From: an uncultured Bacteroidota bacterium
GTDB lineage: Bacteria > Bacteroidota > Bacteroidia > Chitinophagales > Saprospiraceae
DNA: 17,631 nucleotides
Reading direction: 5' to 3'
NCBI GenBank assembly: GCA_937926185.1
Contig: CALEYM010000102.1
Location: 1-17,631, forward strand
Shown: in pieces, positions 6,407 through 16,300 of the stretch
Layout: every line of letters starts with the position of its first letter
Position numbering within the stretch: the stretch's first letter is position 1
Translations under genes and position numbers: made by a program
The notes under the pieces: model-generated
The model's database searches: none
The model's input: only the letters and a program-made list of their open reading frames with translations
What the model was told of the DNA's origin: nothing

Positions 6407-9400
6407 ATGTTCTTTTCCGTCTTTCTTTTCGAACTGCAATACCGGCTGCGCAGGCCGGCTACCTATATCTATTTTCTGGTGTTGCTGGCGCTTACGGCGC
6501 TCATAATCGGCAACGGCGGCATTGGGGCCAGCGAAAAAGTATTTTACAACGCGCCGGCTATGATCAGCACTTACATGTGCATACTCGGCATTTATTGCGT
6601 GCTCATCAGCTCGGCGGTGATGGGCGTGCCGCTTTACCGCGATATCGAACACCAGACGAAAGAATACCTGCTTTCCACACCGGTCTCGCGGGGCGCTTAT
6701 TTCTGGGGGCGCTTCTGGGGCTCGTTCCTGGTGCTGGTACTCATCAGCACGGGCGCCATCGCCGGGTATATCCTCGGCAGCTGGCTCGGACCGCTGTTCG
6801 ACTGGTCGAAACCCGAACGTTTCGGCCCCAACGTGTTGGGTTACTACTGGTGGCCTTTCGTCACGATTTTTCTGCCGAGCCTGTTTTTTACCAGCTGCAT
6901 CTTTTTCGGGCTGGTTTCCTGGACGCGCAACAACCGGGTGTTGTACTCCGCTTCCATCCTGTTATTTATCCTCTATCTGCTGGCCAATTTCCTCGTGCGC
7001 GACCTGGAAAAACGCGACCTGGTGGATATGCTCGATCCTTTTGCCCTGAATACCCACACCAACGCCATTAAATACCTAACCCCCGCGGAACAGAACACGC
7101 AACTCGTGCCGATACAAGGCAATTTATTGTGGAACAGGGTTTTGTGGACCGGCATAGGCCTGCTGATGATCCTCGGCATCTACGCCCGGTTCAGCATTCA
7201 GGGCTTTGTGGCCGAGCGGAGCAGGGGTAAAAAAGCGGCAAAAACGGACGCCGCCGGCATCCCGGCCCGGGCGCCGTTGCCCGCCGTAACCCGGTACTTT
7301 TCCCGCCGCCTCAACTGGAATAACCTCTGGAACCTGGGCAAGCTGGAGTTTCGCAACATCATCCGCGATACCTATTTTATCTCCATTATGCTCGGCGCGC
7401 TCATTTTCCTGTTTCTCGACGACTGGATCGGCAACCTGCAATATGGGGTGCCCGACCGGCCCCTCACGATGAATATGTTGTTGTTTAAAAACTTTAATTA
7501 CAACATGTTCGTCTTCATTTTACTCATGTTCTATGCCGGAGAAACGGTGCACCGCGACCGCGCCACCCGTTTTGCCAATATCGGCGACGCGTTGCCGGTG
7601 CCGAACTGGGTACAACTGGGTTCCAAATTCCTGGCCATTACCGGAATTTGTGTTATGCTGGCCACCATCCCCATGATTGTCGGGCTCACGGTACAAGTAT
7701 TGCACGGATTTTTCAACTTCAAGTTTTCTTATTATTTCATCGACCTTTACCTGATCACCTTCTGGGATTACCTCCAGATGGCCCTGCTGGCCTTTTTCGT
7801 GCACGCCCTGGTCAATAACAAGTTCCTCGGCCATTTTGCCGGCCTGGGCGTCTGGATCGTGATGTTCGTGCTGCGCAACTTCCTGAATTACAACTACAAT
7901 CTCGCTTTTTACAGCTTCAAGCCGGACTACCTGATCTCGGATATGAACAACTTCGGGCATTTCGGCGAACCCCTGTTCTGGTACAACCTGTATTGGACGG
8001 CTTTCGGTTTTATGCTGCTATTTTTTGCCGCACTCCTTTGGTCGCGCGGCGCGGAACAGCAAGTAAAAACCCGCTGGTATCAGTTCCGGCAGCGATGGAA
8101 CCCGCGTTTCAGCCTGGGCATGGCAGCGCTGGCCCTGGTATGGCTGGGCAGCGGCGGTTTCATCTATTACAATGTTAGTCACCTGAACCATTACCGGGGG
8201 CCCGATGAGCAGAAAAAACTGCAATCGGAATACGAAAAAAAGTATAAAAAATATGAACGCATCCCCCAGCCCAAAGTGACCGACATGATGCTGTACGCCG
8301 ATATTTTCCCGGATAGCCGGAGCCTGAAAATGCGGACAATCCTGAAAATTCAAAACAAAACCGAGCAGCGCATCGACTCCCTGCACCTGCTTTCTGCCGA
8401 CGCCCAGCGATACACCCTGCAATTCGACAACCGGACGCTCTCCGTATCAAAATTTGATCTGACGCCGCGACCGGCCCTGACGTTTTTCTACAGCCGGCCG
8501 GATACCGCCGGGTACCGCATCTATGCCCTGCCACGCCCCCTGATGCCCGGCGATACGGCGACACTGGAAATCAACACCCTGATCGAAAACCCGGGTTTTG
8601 TCAATAACGGCTACCGCCGGGAAATCCTGGAAAACGGCACCTTCACCAGCGGCGGCATCCCCTCCATTGGCTACGACGCCAACAACGAACTGGAAGGCGA
8701 TGAAGACCGAAAAAAATACAGCCTGCCGGAAAAACCCGACGACCTGCCTCCCCACCGCGACCCATACGGGGTACGTACCCTGCTCTTCAACGATGATGCG
8801 GATTTCATCAGCTTCGAGTGTATCGTGAGCACAGTGCCCGATCAGATAGCCGTGGCGCCGGGTTATCTCCAACGCGAGTGGACAAAAGACGGCCGGCGTT
8901 ATTTCCATTACAAACAGGACAGCAAGATCAACTACTTTTTCAACCTGGTTTCCGCGCGCTACACCGTACTTCGGGATAAATGGACGGCTCCTGATGGTAA
9001 ACCCGTGAACATAGAAATTTTTTACCACGCCGAACACAGCTACAATCTCGACCGTTTCGTAGCCTCGCTTAAAGACGGGCTCAGCTATTTCCAAACCCAT
9101 TTCGGCCCTTATCAGTTCCGGCAAATCCGGGTGCTGGAGTTCCCGCGTTACGCGGCATTCGCGCAGTCGTTCCCCAATACCGTTCCCTATTCGGAAGATT
9201 TCGGTTGGTACGCCGATTTCAGCGACCCGAACGACTACGATTATGGTTATTACGTGACCGCCCACGAACTGGCGCATCAGTGGTGGGGCCACCAGGTGAC
9301 GCCTAACTATACGCGGGGGGCCAATCTTATTTCCGAATCTTTGGCCGAATACTCCGCGCTGATGATCGCCAAACAAAAGTATGGCCCCGACAATGTGCAG

Positions 9401-10054
9401 CGTTTCCTGAAATACGACCTCGACCGATACCTGCGCGGACGGGCAACTGAAAGCAAAAAGGAAAATGTGTTTATCAACTGCAACCGGCCCTACCAGTGGT
9501 ACCAAAAAGGCAGTATTATCCTGTACGCCTTGCAGGATTATATCGGCGAGGAAAAACTGAACGGCGCCATCCGGGCTTTCCGCGACAGCTTCGGCCTGAA
9601 AGAAACCCCGCCTTTTGCCGGCAGCTACGACTTATATCATTTCATTAAAAACGTGGTGCCTGATTCCCTCCAATACTATATGGAAGATTCCTGGGAAAAA
9701 ATCGCTTTATATGAAAACCGGGTATTAAGCGCAAAAGCCAGGGAATTGGGCGAAAACCGGTACGAAGTTACCTTAAAAGTAAAAGCCCGGAAAATGTATG
9801 CCGACGAAAAAGGCAATGAAACCGAGGCTGCGACGACAAACGACTATATCGATATCGGCGTTTTTGCAGAAGACAAAGTAGAACAAAACGGCGCCAAAAG
9901 CACCCAACCGCTTTACCTGCAAAAACACCGGCTCCGCAACGGCGAACATACCATTGTGCTGACGGTGACCGGAAAGCCCGTCCGCGCAGGTATTGATCCG
10001 TACAATAAACTGATCGACCGGGTGCCGGAAGATAACCGGAAAGAGGTGGAGTGA
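6407..10054 (+). CDS. ABC-2 permease fused to periplasmic M1-family metallopeptidase
   Basis: A 1215-residue fusion. The N-terminal half has two sets of about six membrane helices (roughly residues 18-265 and 320-550), a further helix near 567-590, then a large extracytoplasmic region. The C-terminal region is an M1 (gluzincin) peptidase. The zinc motif is HELAH (His953, Glu954, His957) followed by QWWG. The third ligand is probably Glu977 in SESLAEYSALM, one residue farther than the classical HExxH-x18-E. Tyr1032 in WYQKGS matches the catalytic Tyr of the M1 Y-x-KG motif. No GAMEN motif is present; SFPNTVPYSED with Glu930 lies where the GAMEN glutamate is expected, 23 residues before HExxH. 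Comparable permease/M1 fusions are annotated in Bacteroidota. The ATPase gene ends 14 bp upstream. Coupling of peptide export or processing to transport is inference; the substrate is unknown. Confidence 0.9.
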   Translation: MFFSVFLFELQYRLRRPATYIYFLVLLALTALIIGNGGIGASEKVFYNAPAMISTYMCILGIYCVLISSAVMGVPLYRDIEHQTKEYLLSTPVSRGAYFWGRFWGSFLVLVLISTGAIAGYILGSWLGPLFDWSKPERFGPNVLGYYWWPFVTIFLPSLFFTSCIFFGLVSWTRNNRVLYSASILLFILYLLANFLVRDLEKRDLVDMLDPFALNTHTNAIKYLTPAEQNTQLVPIQGNLLWNRVLWTGIGLLMILGIYARFSIQGFVAERSRGKKAAKTDAAGIPARAPLPAVTRYFSRRLNWNNLWNLGKLEFRNIIRDTYFISIMLGALIFLFLDDWIGNLQYGVPDRPLTMNMLLFKNFNYNMFVFILLMFYAGETVHRDRATRFANIGDALPVPNWVQLGSKFLAITGICVMLATIPMIVGLTVQVLHGFFNFKFSYYFIDLYLITFWDYLQMALLAFFVHALVNNKFLGHFAGLGVWIVMFVLRNFLNYNYNLAFYSFKPDYLISDMNNFGHFGEPLFWYNLYWTAFGFMLLFFAALLWSRGAEQQVKTRWYQFRQRWNPRFSLGMAALALVWLGSGGFIYYNVSHLNHYRGPDEQKKLQSEYEKKYKKYERIPQPKVTDMMLYADIFPDSRSLKMRTILKIQNKTEQRIDSLHLLSADAQRYTLQFDNRTLSVSKFDLTPRPALTFFYSRPDTAGYRIYALPRPLMPGDTATLEINTLIENPGFVNNGYRREILENGTFTSGGIPSIGYDANNELEGDEDRKKYSLPEKPDDLPPHRDPYGVRTLLFNDDADFISFECIVSTVPDQIAVAPGYLQREWTKDGRRYFHYKQDSKINYFFNLVSARYTVLRDKWTAPDGKPVNIEIFYHAEHSYNLDRFVASLKDGLSYFQTHFGPYQFRQIRVLEFPRYAAFAQSFPNTVPYSEDFGWYADFSDPNDYDYGYYVTAHELAHQWWGHQVTPNYTRGANLISESLAEYSALMIAKQKYGPDNVQRFLKYDLDRYLRGRATESKKENVFINCNRPYQWYQKGSIILYALQDYIGEEKLNGAIRAFRDSFGLKETPPFAGSYDLYHFIKNVVPDSLQYYMEDSWEKIALYENRVLSAKARELGENRYEVTLKVKARKMYADEKGNETEAATTNDYIDIGVFAEDKVEQNGAKSTQPLYLQKHRLRNGEHTIVLTVTGKPVRAGIDPYNKLIDRVPEDNRKEVE

Positions 10055-10112
10055 CCTTGGCCACCGCCACTTCAGTATCGGTAAGATGGAATAAAAGTGC
10101 CAATGACAAGGT

Positions 10113-11570
10113 TCAACACGGGAAAAAACCCGCGCCCAGCCGCGTCACCGCCTCCACCAGCACATCGATATCCTCCATGCGGGTACGGTGGTTACAAATC
10201 GCCGCGCGCAGGGCATAACGCCCCTGCAACAGCGTGGCCGACACGATGGCTGTGCCTTCTTCCTGTAATTGCATCAGAATCTCCCGGTTCACCGTACGCA
10301 GTTCCTCTTCTGTTCGTCCGGGACGGCTATATCGGAAACAAACGATATTCAGCCCGGCCGGGGCCAGCAATTCCAGATCAGGATGTTGCTGCACCCGGGA
10401 TGCCAGGTAGCGCGCCTGGGCAATGTTCTGCCGGATTAGGACGAGGTAGGCGAATACGCCGTGGGTTTTCATCGACATCCACACCTTCAGCGCCTTGAAG
10501 CCGCGCGATAGTTCGACGCCGTAGTTGCCGAAATTGTGCTCGCCGGCCGACAGGCCGCGTTCGTGGCGAAGCAGGTAGTGCGGCGCTTGTTCAAAAGCCT
10601 TGCGGTGGGCTTCGGCGTTGCGCACCAGCACGCAGCCGACTTCATAAGGCATGTACATCCATTTGTGCAGATCGAAAGCTACACTGTCGGCCTGTTCGAT
10701 AGCGCGGAGGTCGTCTTCGTATTCCGGCGTTTTTTTGGCCAGGGCGCCGAAAGCGCCGTCGATGTGAAACCAAAGGTCGTATTTGCGGCTAAGGACCAGC
10801 AGTTCGCCGAGCGGATCGATGGCGCCGGTGTTCACCGTGCCGGCGTTGCCCACGATGCAAAAGGGAAAAAATCCGCCGGCCAGGTCGGTTTGAATGGTTT
10901 GCTCCAACAGGTCGGTGCGGATGCGGTATTGATGGTCGACGGGTATTTTTCGCAGCGAGGCGGCGCCGATGCCCATGGTTTCTGCCGCGCGCTGGATACA
11001 ACCGTGGCTTTCGGCGGAGCAATACAACACCATCGGTTTTGATTTTTGCTGAAGTCCGTGACTGCGGGAATACCCCCCCGACTCATGGTGCAAGGCGACT
11101 ACCAGGGCTGTAAAATTGGCCATCGAAGCGCCGCTGGTAAGCAGGCCCGAGGAAGTATCGGGGTAATCGAGCAATTGTTTGCACCATTTCAGCACCTGCA
11201 ATTCCACCTGCATGGCGGCGTGTTCGCCCATGCATACGTTGGCATTCATGGCCGCGGCCAGCATTTCCGCGAGGGCGCCCACGGGAGTGCCGCTGCCCAT
11301 TACCCAACCCCAGAAACGGGGATGGATATTGCCCGTCGGGTATGGCAGGATATGCGTTTTAAATTCGTCGTACACGGCGCCCGGGTCTTGGGGCCGGAAG
11401 GGCAGGTCTTCGTCGAGGCGTTCATAGTGCTCTTCCGGCAATGGGCGCCACACGGGTTCCCGGCGGATGTTTTGCAGCAGGTCCAGCATGTCGTCCACCA
11501 TACGGTGGCCGAGGTGACGCAGGGTTTCCCAGTTTTGGGGGTCGAGTGTGAGGTCGGGTCTGTTTGCCAT
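10113..11570 (-). CDS. PLP-dependent group II decarboxylase (aromatic-L-amino-acid decarboxylase-like)
   Basis: A 485-residue cytoplasmic enzyme, close to the length of animal aromatic amino acid decarboxylase. The start is the ATG at 11568-11570. Family motifs: HPRFWGWVMGSG near the N-terminus, LTSGASMANFTAL (phosphate-binding region), His189 in SAESHG stacking on the cofactor, Asp271 in HIDGAFGA, and the Schiff-base Lys303 in DLHKWMYMP. The spacing is so close to the animal enzyme that Asp271 and Lys303 carry the same numbers. Tyr332 (PHYL) matches the loop Tyr that favours decarboxylation; Phe there marks aldehyde synthases. The enzyme should decarboxylate an amino acid to an amine, but the substrate (Trp, Tyr, Dopa, Phe, Glu or other) cannot be fixed from the sequence. 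It starts 14 bp downstream of the hydrolase gene, so the two are almost certainly co-transcribed. Confidence 0.93.
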   Translation of the reverse strand: MANRPDLTLDPQNWETLRHLGHRMVDDMLDLLQNIRREPVWRPLPEEHYERLDEDLPFRPQDPGAVYDEFKTHILPYPTGNIHPRFWGWVMGSGTPVGALAEMLAAAMNANVCMGEHAAMQVELQVLKWCKQLLDYPDTSSGLLTSGASMANFTALVVALHHESGGYSRSHGLQQKSKPMVLYCSAESHGCIQRAAETMGIGAASLRKIPVDHQYRIRTDLLEQTIQTDLAGGFFPFCIVGNAGTVNTGAIDPLGELLVLSRKYDLWFHIDGAFGALAKKTPEYEDDLRAIEQADSVAFDLHKWMYMPYEVGCVLVRNAEAHRKAFEQAPHYLLRHERGLSAGEHNFGNYGVELSRGFKALKVWMSMKTHGVFAYLVLIRQNIAQARYLASRVQQHPDLELLAPAGLNIVCFRYSRPGRTEEELRTVNREILMQLQEEGTAIVSATLLQGRYALRAAICNHRTRMEDIDVLVEAVTRLGAGFFPC

Positions 11571-11584
11571 TTAGATTTTATTGT

Positions 11585-12442
11585 TTACATTATTTCGACT
11601 GAATTCCCGCACCAGGCCAGCATCTGTTTCCAGAGTGGCCGGCAGGCCGGGTCGAAAAATCCGTCGTGGCCTACTTTTTTCAGGCCGATCGCTGCCGGGT
11701 CGAGGTGTTGCCAGCGGGGTTGTGCATTGCTGAAATGGCCTAGCAGAGCCGCCACGGCTTTTCGGGCCGAAAACCAGTCGTCGGTGAAACTGTAGGCCAG
11801 CAGGGGGATTTTCATTTTGCGGTAATTATTGTCGGGAAACACGTCGAACAAGCCGTTGGGGCGGTTGCACCAGTTGGACAGTTCCAGGATAACGCCCCGG
11901 GGCATGTCGTTGAGAAACCGCAGGCGTTTGCCGGGGAAAAAACCATACCACCATACGATCAGCGGGGTCAGCAGTTTCATCAGCAGGATGCGCAGTTGGC
12001 TGCGGTGCGGCCACAGGCGCCAACACGACAGGGCGCTGCTCACCAATACTATCCGGTGTATGTATTCGCCGGCGGGGGCTATGCCGGCGATTTCGCCGCT
12101 GATGCAATGGCCAACGAAGACAATTTCCAGTTTGGGAAAGGTATTGTGGGCATAGCGCAACACGGCATCGAGGTCCTGGTTGGCCCACTGGCGCAGGGTT
12201 GCCTGAAAGTCTTTCATGCGATGGCCGTTGTCCGAATATCCGATACCGCGGTAGTCGAACGTGATCACTGCGCATCCCTGTTCGGCACAATATTCCGCAA
12301 ATGTCCGGTAGCGCGCCTGTTCCACGCCAGCGCCCGGACCCACCACCACTACCTGCCGGGGCGTGCCATCGGGTGGCAGATACTGGGTGAGGCGAATGAA
12401 ATGCCCGTCCCGGGTGCGTATGTTTGTTGTTGGCGGAATCAT
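11585..12442 (-). CDS. alpha/beta hydrolase with Cys at the nucleophile position
   Basis: A 285-residue alpha/beta-hydrolase, similar in layout to predicted hydrolases of the COG4757 type. I chose the ATG at 12440-12442; an in-frame TTG at 12460 would add six residues. Visible parts: VVVVGPGAGVEQ (oxyanion strand/loop, about 31-42), FDYRGIGYSD (62-71), the nucleophile elbow FVGHCISG (109-116), the acid region SFTDDWF (Asp221/Asp222) and catalytic His259 in VGHDGFF. The elbow has Cys113 where Ser is expected, and the +2 position is Ser115 instead of Gly, so the motif is G-x-C-x-S. Dienelactone hydrolases use a Cys nucleophile, so activity is possible but altered. The decarboxylase gene follows after 14 bp. 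The response regulator gene ends 95 bp upstream. Substrate unknown. Confidence 0.88.
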   Translation of the reverse strand: MIPPTTNIRTRDGHFIRLTQYLPPDGTPRQVVVVGPGAGVEQARYRTFAEYCAEQGCAVITFDYRGIGYSDNGHRMKDFQATLRQWANQDLDAVLRYAHNTFPKLEIVFVGHCISGEIAGIAPAGEYIHRIVLVSSALSCWRLWPHRSQLRILLMKLLTPLIVWWYGFFPGKRLRFLNDMPRGVILELSNWCNRPNGLFDVFPDNNYRKMKIPLLAYSFTDDWFSARKAVAALLGHFSNAQPRWQHLDPAAIGLKKVGHDGFFDPACRPLWKQMLAWCGNSVEIM

Positions 12443-12537
12443 GGGGCAAACATGCGCCAACTTAAGCGGAACCGGAGGAGGATTTGATTGGTTGGGCGGA
12501 CTTCTTGAGTGATTTGCGCTCTGCAGCAGGGTGGTTT

Positions 12538-13287
12538 TCAGGCCAATTCCCGCAACAGGGCATCCTTCCGGCTTTTCGACACCGGAATTTTCATTTTATT
12601 TTCCATGATCAAATAACCGCCGTCGCCGCGGATGTATTCGCGCACGCGGGCCAGATTGATCAGGTGCGAGTGGTGTGGCCGGAAGAACTGAAAAGGAAGC
12701 AGCATGTCCTCGAAATCTTTCAGCGTCCGGGAGATCACGCGTTTGCGGCCGTCGGTGGTATATACCTCGGTGTAATTGCTGCTGGAAGTGCACACGACAA
12801 TATCGGCGGGGTCCACGAACTCGATGCTTTCCTTCGACGCGAGGGCCACACGGCCGGGTTTGCCCTTGCGCTCGGCCTGCACGTTGTGCAGCAGGCCTTC
12901 CACCTGTTCGGCAGGCACGCTGCGGCGCGTTTTGTTGAGGTGTTTTTCCACGGCTTCGCGCAGTTCCTTGTTTTGCACCGGCTTCAGCAGATAGTCCAAC
13001 GCGCTGAATTTGACCGCCTGGATACCGAAATTATCATAGGCCGTGGTAAATACCACGTCGAACGGCAGCGGGGCGCCGATCTCCTCCAGCACGTCGAAGC
13101 CGTTGAGCCGGGGCATCTCGATGTCGAGAAAGAGGATGTCGCAGCCGTGTGCGCGCAAATACTGCACCCCTTCTGTCGGACTGTCGAATGAAGCGGCCAC
13201 TTCCACCTCCGGGCAATAGTTTTCTATTTTCCAGCGCAGGGTTTCTATGCTGTGGAGTTCGTCGTCGATGATAATTGCTTTGATCAT
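12538..13287 (-). CDS. LytTR-family response regulator, partner of the Reg_prop sensor kinase
   Basis: A 249-residue regulator starting at the ATG 13285-13287 (MIKAIIIDDELHSIETL); a farther in-frame ATG at 13329 would extend into the sensor stop region and through a hairpin, and is less likely. Receiver: Asp8/Asp9, phospho-acceptor Asp55 in LFLDIEMP, Thr82 and Lys102 in LLKPV. The LytTR domain spans about 147-249, with TSSSNYTEVYTTDG and FFRPHHSHLINLARV typical of the family. The sensor gene ends 46 bp upstream on the same strand, the usual LytS/LytR-like arrangement, so the two form one signalling pair. The hydrolase and decarboxylase genes follow downstream and are candidate targets or operon partners. 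Same length as the other LytTR regulator in the window, with a clearly divergent sequence. Confidence 0.93.
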   Translation of the reverse strand: MIKAIIIDDELHSIETLRWKIENYCPEVEVAASFDSPTEGVQYLRAHGCDILFLDIEMPRLNGFDVLEEIGAPLPFDVVFTTAYDNFGIQAVKFSALDYLLKPVQNKELREAVEKHLNKTRRSVPAEQVEGLLHNVQAERKGKPGRVALASKESIEFVDPADIVVCTSSSNYTEVYTTDGRKRVISRTLKDFEDMLLPFQFFRPHHSHLINLARVREYIRGDGGYLIMENKMKIPVSKSRKDALLRELA

Positions 13288-13302
13288 AACATTCAGGCTT
13301 CT

Positions 13303-13332
13303 GGTTTGAGGGTAATCGTTAGCCTTCAAACC
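13303..13332 (-). promoter_or_regulatory. intercistronic hairpin between sensor and LytTR regulator genes
   Basis: A 10-bp inverted repeat with one mismatch: GGTTTGAGGG (13303-13312) and CCTTCAAACC (13323-13332), enclosing a 10-nt loop. It begins directly after the sensor stop codon and ends 15 nt before the regulator ATG. No T-run follows, so it is unlikely to be a full terminator. A role in mRNA stability or in setting the sensor-to-regulator ratio is inference. Confidence 0.4.
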
Positions 13333-13333
13333 T

Positions 13334-16300
13334 CTAGATAGGTACCGTCAGCACCACTTTTGTTCCGGCGGGCGCCCCGGCATCGTCGTACAGGTCAAAA
13401 ACGTCCACTTTTGTATTGGCGTCGTATAATTTATTAATAATCTCTATGCGGTCTTCCGTTATTTTCATGCCTACCGATTGCGTTTTTTTCCGGGCATGCC
13501 GGGCGCCGAGCTCCATGGCTTTAGCCCTGCCCACGCCGTTGTCCTCCACGGTAATTGTCAGACAATCGTCTTTGTGTTCGACGCGCAGGATAACCTTCCT
13601 CAAGCCGTCTTCCTTATACATCAATCCGTGCCAGATGGCGTTTTCAATGTATGGCTGGATGAGCATGGGAGGGATATTGACAGCAGCAGTATCCAGGGAT
13701 TTGTCTACTATTATTTCGTACTGAAATTTATCCCGAAACCGCAGGCTTTCCATTTGCAGATATAGTTCGAGCGCTTCCAGTTCATCTTTGAGATTGATAT
13801 AATTACTGCGTGAATTATTGAGGATCAGACGGATCAGGCGGGCGAAGTTGTTCAGGTATTCCGACGCTTTTTTCGACTCGTTTCGGATGATATAACTGTC
13901 AATCGAATTGAGGCTGTTGAACAGAAAGTGCGGATTCATCTGTGCCAGCAGGGCGCTCATTTCAACGTTCGCCAGTTTTTTCTCAAACTCGGTGCGCACG
14001 CGTTCCTGCCGGCGGATCTGCAGTACGCGATACCGGTAGAGCGCATAGCCGGCAGACAACAATGCCAGCAGGGCGAGTATCCGGAACCACCAGGTGGCCC
14101 ACCAGGCCGTGTCCACCCACACCGGCATTTCCAATACCGTGTCGCTCCACACGCCTTCGTTATTGGCCACCTGTACCTCGAATACGTATTCGCCGCCCGG
14201 CACGTTGGTATAATTGGCATGGCGGCGCTCTCCGGCCTCCTGCCAGTCTTCAAAATCGCGCAGCCGGTAGCGGAAGCGGCATTTATTGCCCAGGGTGTAA
14301 GCTTTGGCGGAAAAATCGACAGAGAAGAAGTTTTCCCAGTAGCGCAGGCGAAGCCCGGGTTTTCCGTCTGTTTCCGGAATAGCCGGAAGCGGTTTGCCTT
14401 GCACCCGGATGGATTCTACATACGGCTGGGGTAGTTCCGCATTACGACGCAACGTTTTAGGATTGAAAAAAACAATTTGGTTGCGGCCACCCAATACGAA
14501 TTGACCGTTGGGCAAATACAACATGTTATAAAATTCAGGCGGTATGGCGCCATATTCAAAGCTGATAATATTTACGCTGTGATCATCTGCCCGTATCTGC
14601 AGCAGTTCTTTTTGCGTGTATCCCCAAATATCGCCATTTCCGTCGGCGGCAAGTCCATATATCTCGCCCAGGCCGTAGGCGGCGCGCAGATTAATTTTTT
14701 TGACCAAACCGGATTCCGGGCGGGCGGATTCCGCATAGCCTACCCACCCGTCTTTGTCACTCACCCAAATCCGGCCGAACCGGTCTTCTACAAAACCGTT
14801 AAGGTCTGTAAAAGTATTGGCAGGGTTCTTTGAATACAGGAAATTCAGCACCGTGTCCCGTAACGGCAGATAAACGCCCAGTCCATCTTCCCGTCGAATC
14901 CACATTTGCCCCCGGCTGTCTTCAAAGATATCGCGTACCACCAGGTTTGCAGGCGGGGTGCCCGGCGGCATCAGTTCCTGCTGAAAGGTACGGACGCTGT
15001 TGGATTTGGGATTCCAGCAAAGCAGACCGTATGTTTCCGCGGAAAGCCAGAGCCGCCCCCTTTGGTCCCAGCGCACATCGTCGCAGTGAATAAAGGAAAA
15101 ATCGGGCTGGAATGACAGTAAACTCAACTTGCGCCGCTTGGGGTCATAAGAGAACAAGCCGTTTTCCGTAGATATGGTGAAAGTGCCGTCAGGGGCCAGC
15201 GCCAGACCACGCGCGCCCCAGACTTCGGGTAATTGCACACCGGGCACTTTCGGCACGATACGAACCCAGTCGCGGGTTTTGAGGTTAAAATGATATATCC
15301 CGGTTTCGCCGCGGGGAACGATCAGCAGTTCGTCAGATTCGGGAACAGGCAACAAATAATAGGTAAAAGACCAGCCTGGCGCGTGCAGGTTTTCATAATT
15401 ATGCACGGTGAATTGCTGGAGCGTAGGATCGAATATGTGCAAGCCGTTAAAAGCGGGAAACCAAACCCGTTGTGCCTCATCAATAAAGGTAATGCCATAA
15501 AAACGTCCTTCGGGTATGTTGTTCTTCCGCCAGAACGTTACTTCCCGCTTCTGTGTGTCGTACAGCGCCAAACCGTGCCCCGTTGTGATCCAGATTTCAG
15601 CAGCGTTTTTGCGCAGGAAGCCTTGTGTCCCGTAGTTTAAAATCTCGCTTCCCATACCTGGTTTGACCTGCAAGGGCAGGAAGGCGCCATCAACGGGGTT
15701 ATAAATATGAATACCGGAGCGCCAGCTGCCGCAAAAAAGCCTGCCGTCGTCGTGACTGTACAAACGCCGGAATGCATTGGCGCCTATTTCCTCATCCGGT
15801 GAAGACATCGGAAAATGAAGCCACTTCACCCCGCCCGTAATGCGGTTGATCTCCTGCAACCCGACGGGAGTACCTGCATAAATAATGGAGTCATTGGCAT
15901 TGGAGGCGGTAATACTCAGTATGCGCAAAGCCCCATCGTTGCCCCTGGCAAAACGGTTCAGCGCGGCACTGTCGTTCAAGGTATAATATTGGAAATCATC
16001 ACTTTCGGGGCGATATTTTACCACGCCTAAAAACGTGGTACCCAACCACAGTTCGCCGCGGGGATCCAGGTAAAGTATTCCTACCTGCCGGCGCGGCGCT
16101 CTCCGTACCGGCCTGACGACGCCGTGTCCATCCAATTGAAAATGCCTGAATCTTTCGGTTTGAGGGTTAAAAACGGAAATGCCCATAGAGGTGGCCACCC
16201 AAATTTCACCCCGGTAAGGCTGAACGGCGTGAATCGCGTTATCGAAAAGCGAGGTAGAGTCGTCGGGGTCATTTTTATATATTCGAAAATGGCTGCCATC

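Noticed and set aside
8447..9505. 352-codon open frame on the minus strand
   Set aside because: It lies wholly inside and antisense to the M1 peptidase region, which has intact zinc and catalytic motifs; a GC-rich codon shadow.
10055..10143. Possible bidirectional terminator between the permease/peptidase and decarboxylase genes, including GGG-A6-CCC at the decarboxylase end
   Set aside because: Stems are only 3-5 bp and there is no T-run after them; the GGG/CCC pair lies within the last codons of the decarboxylase.
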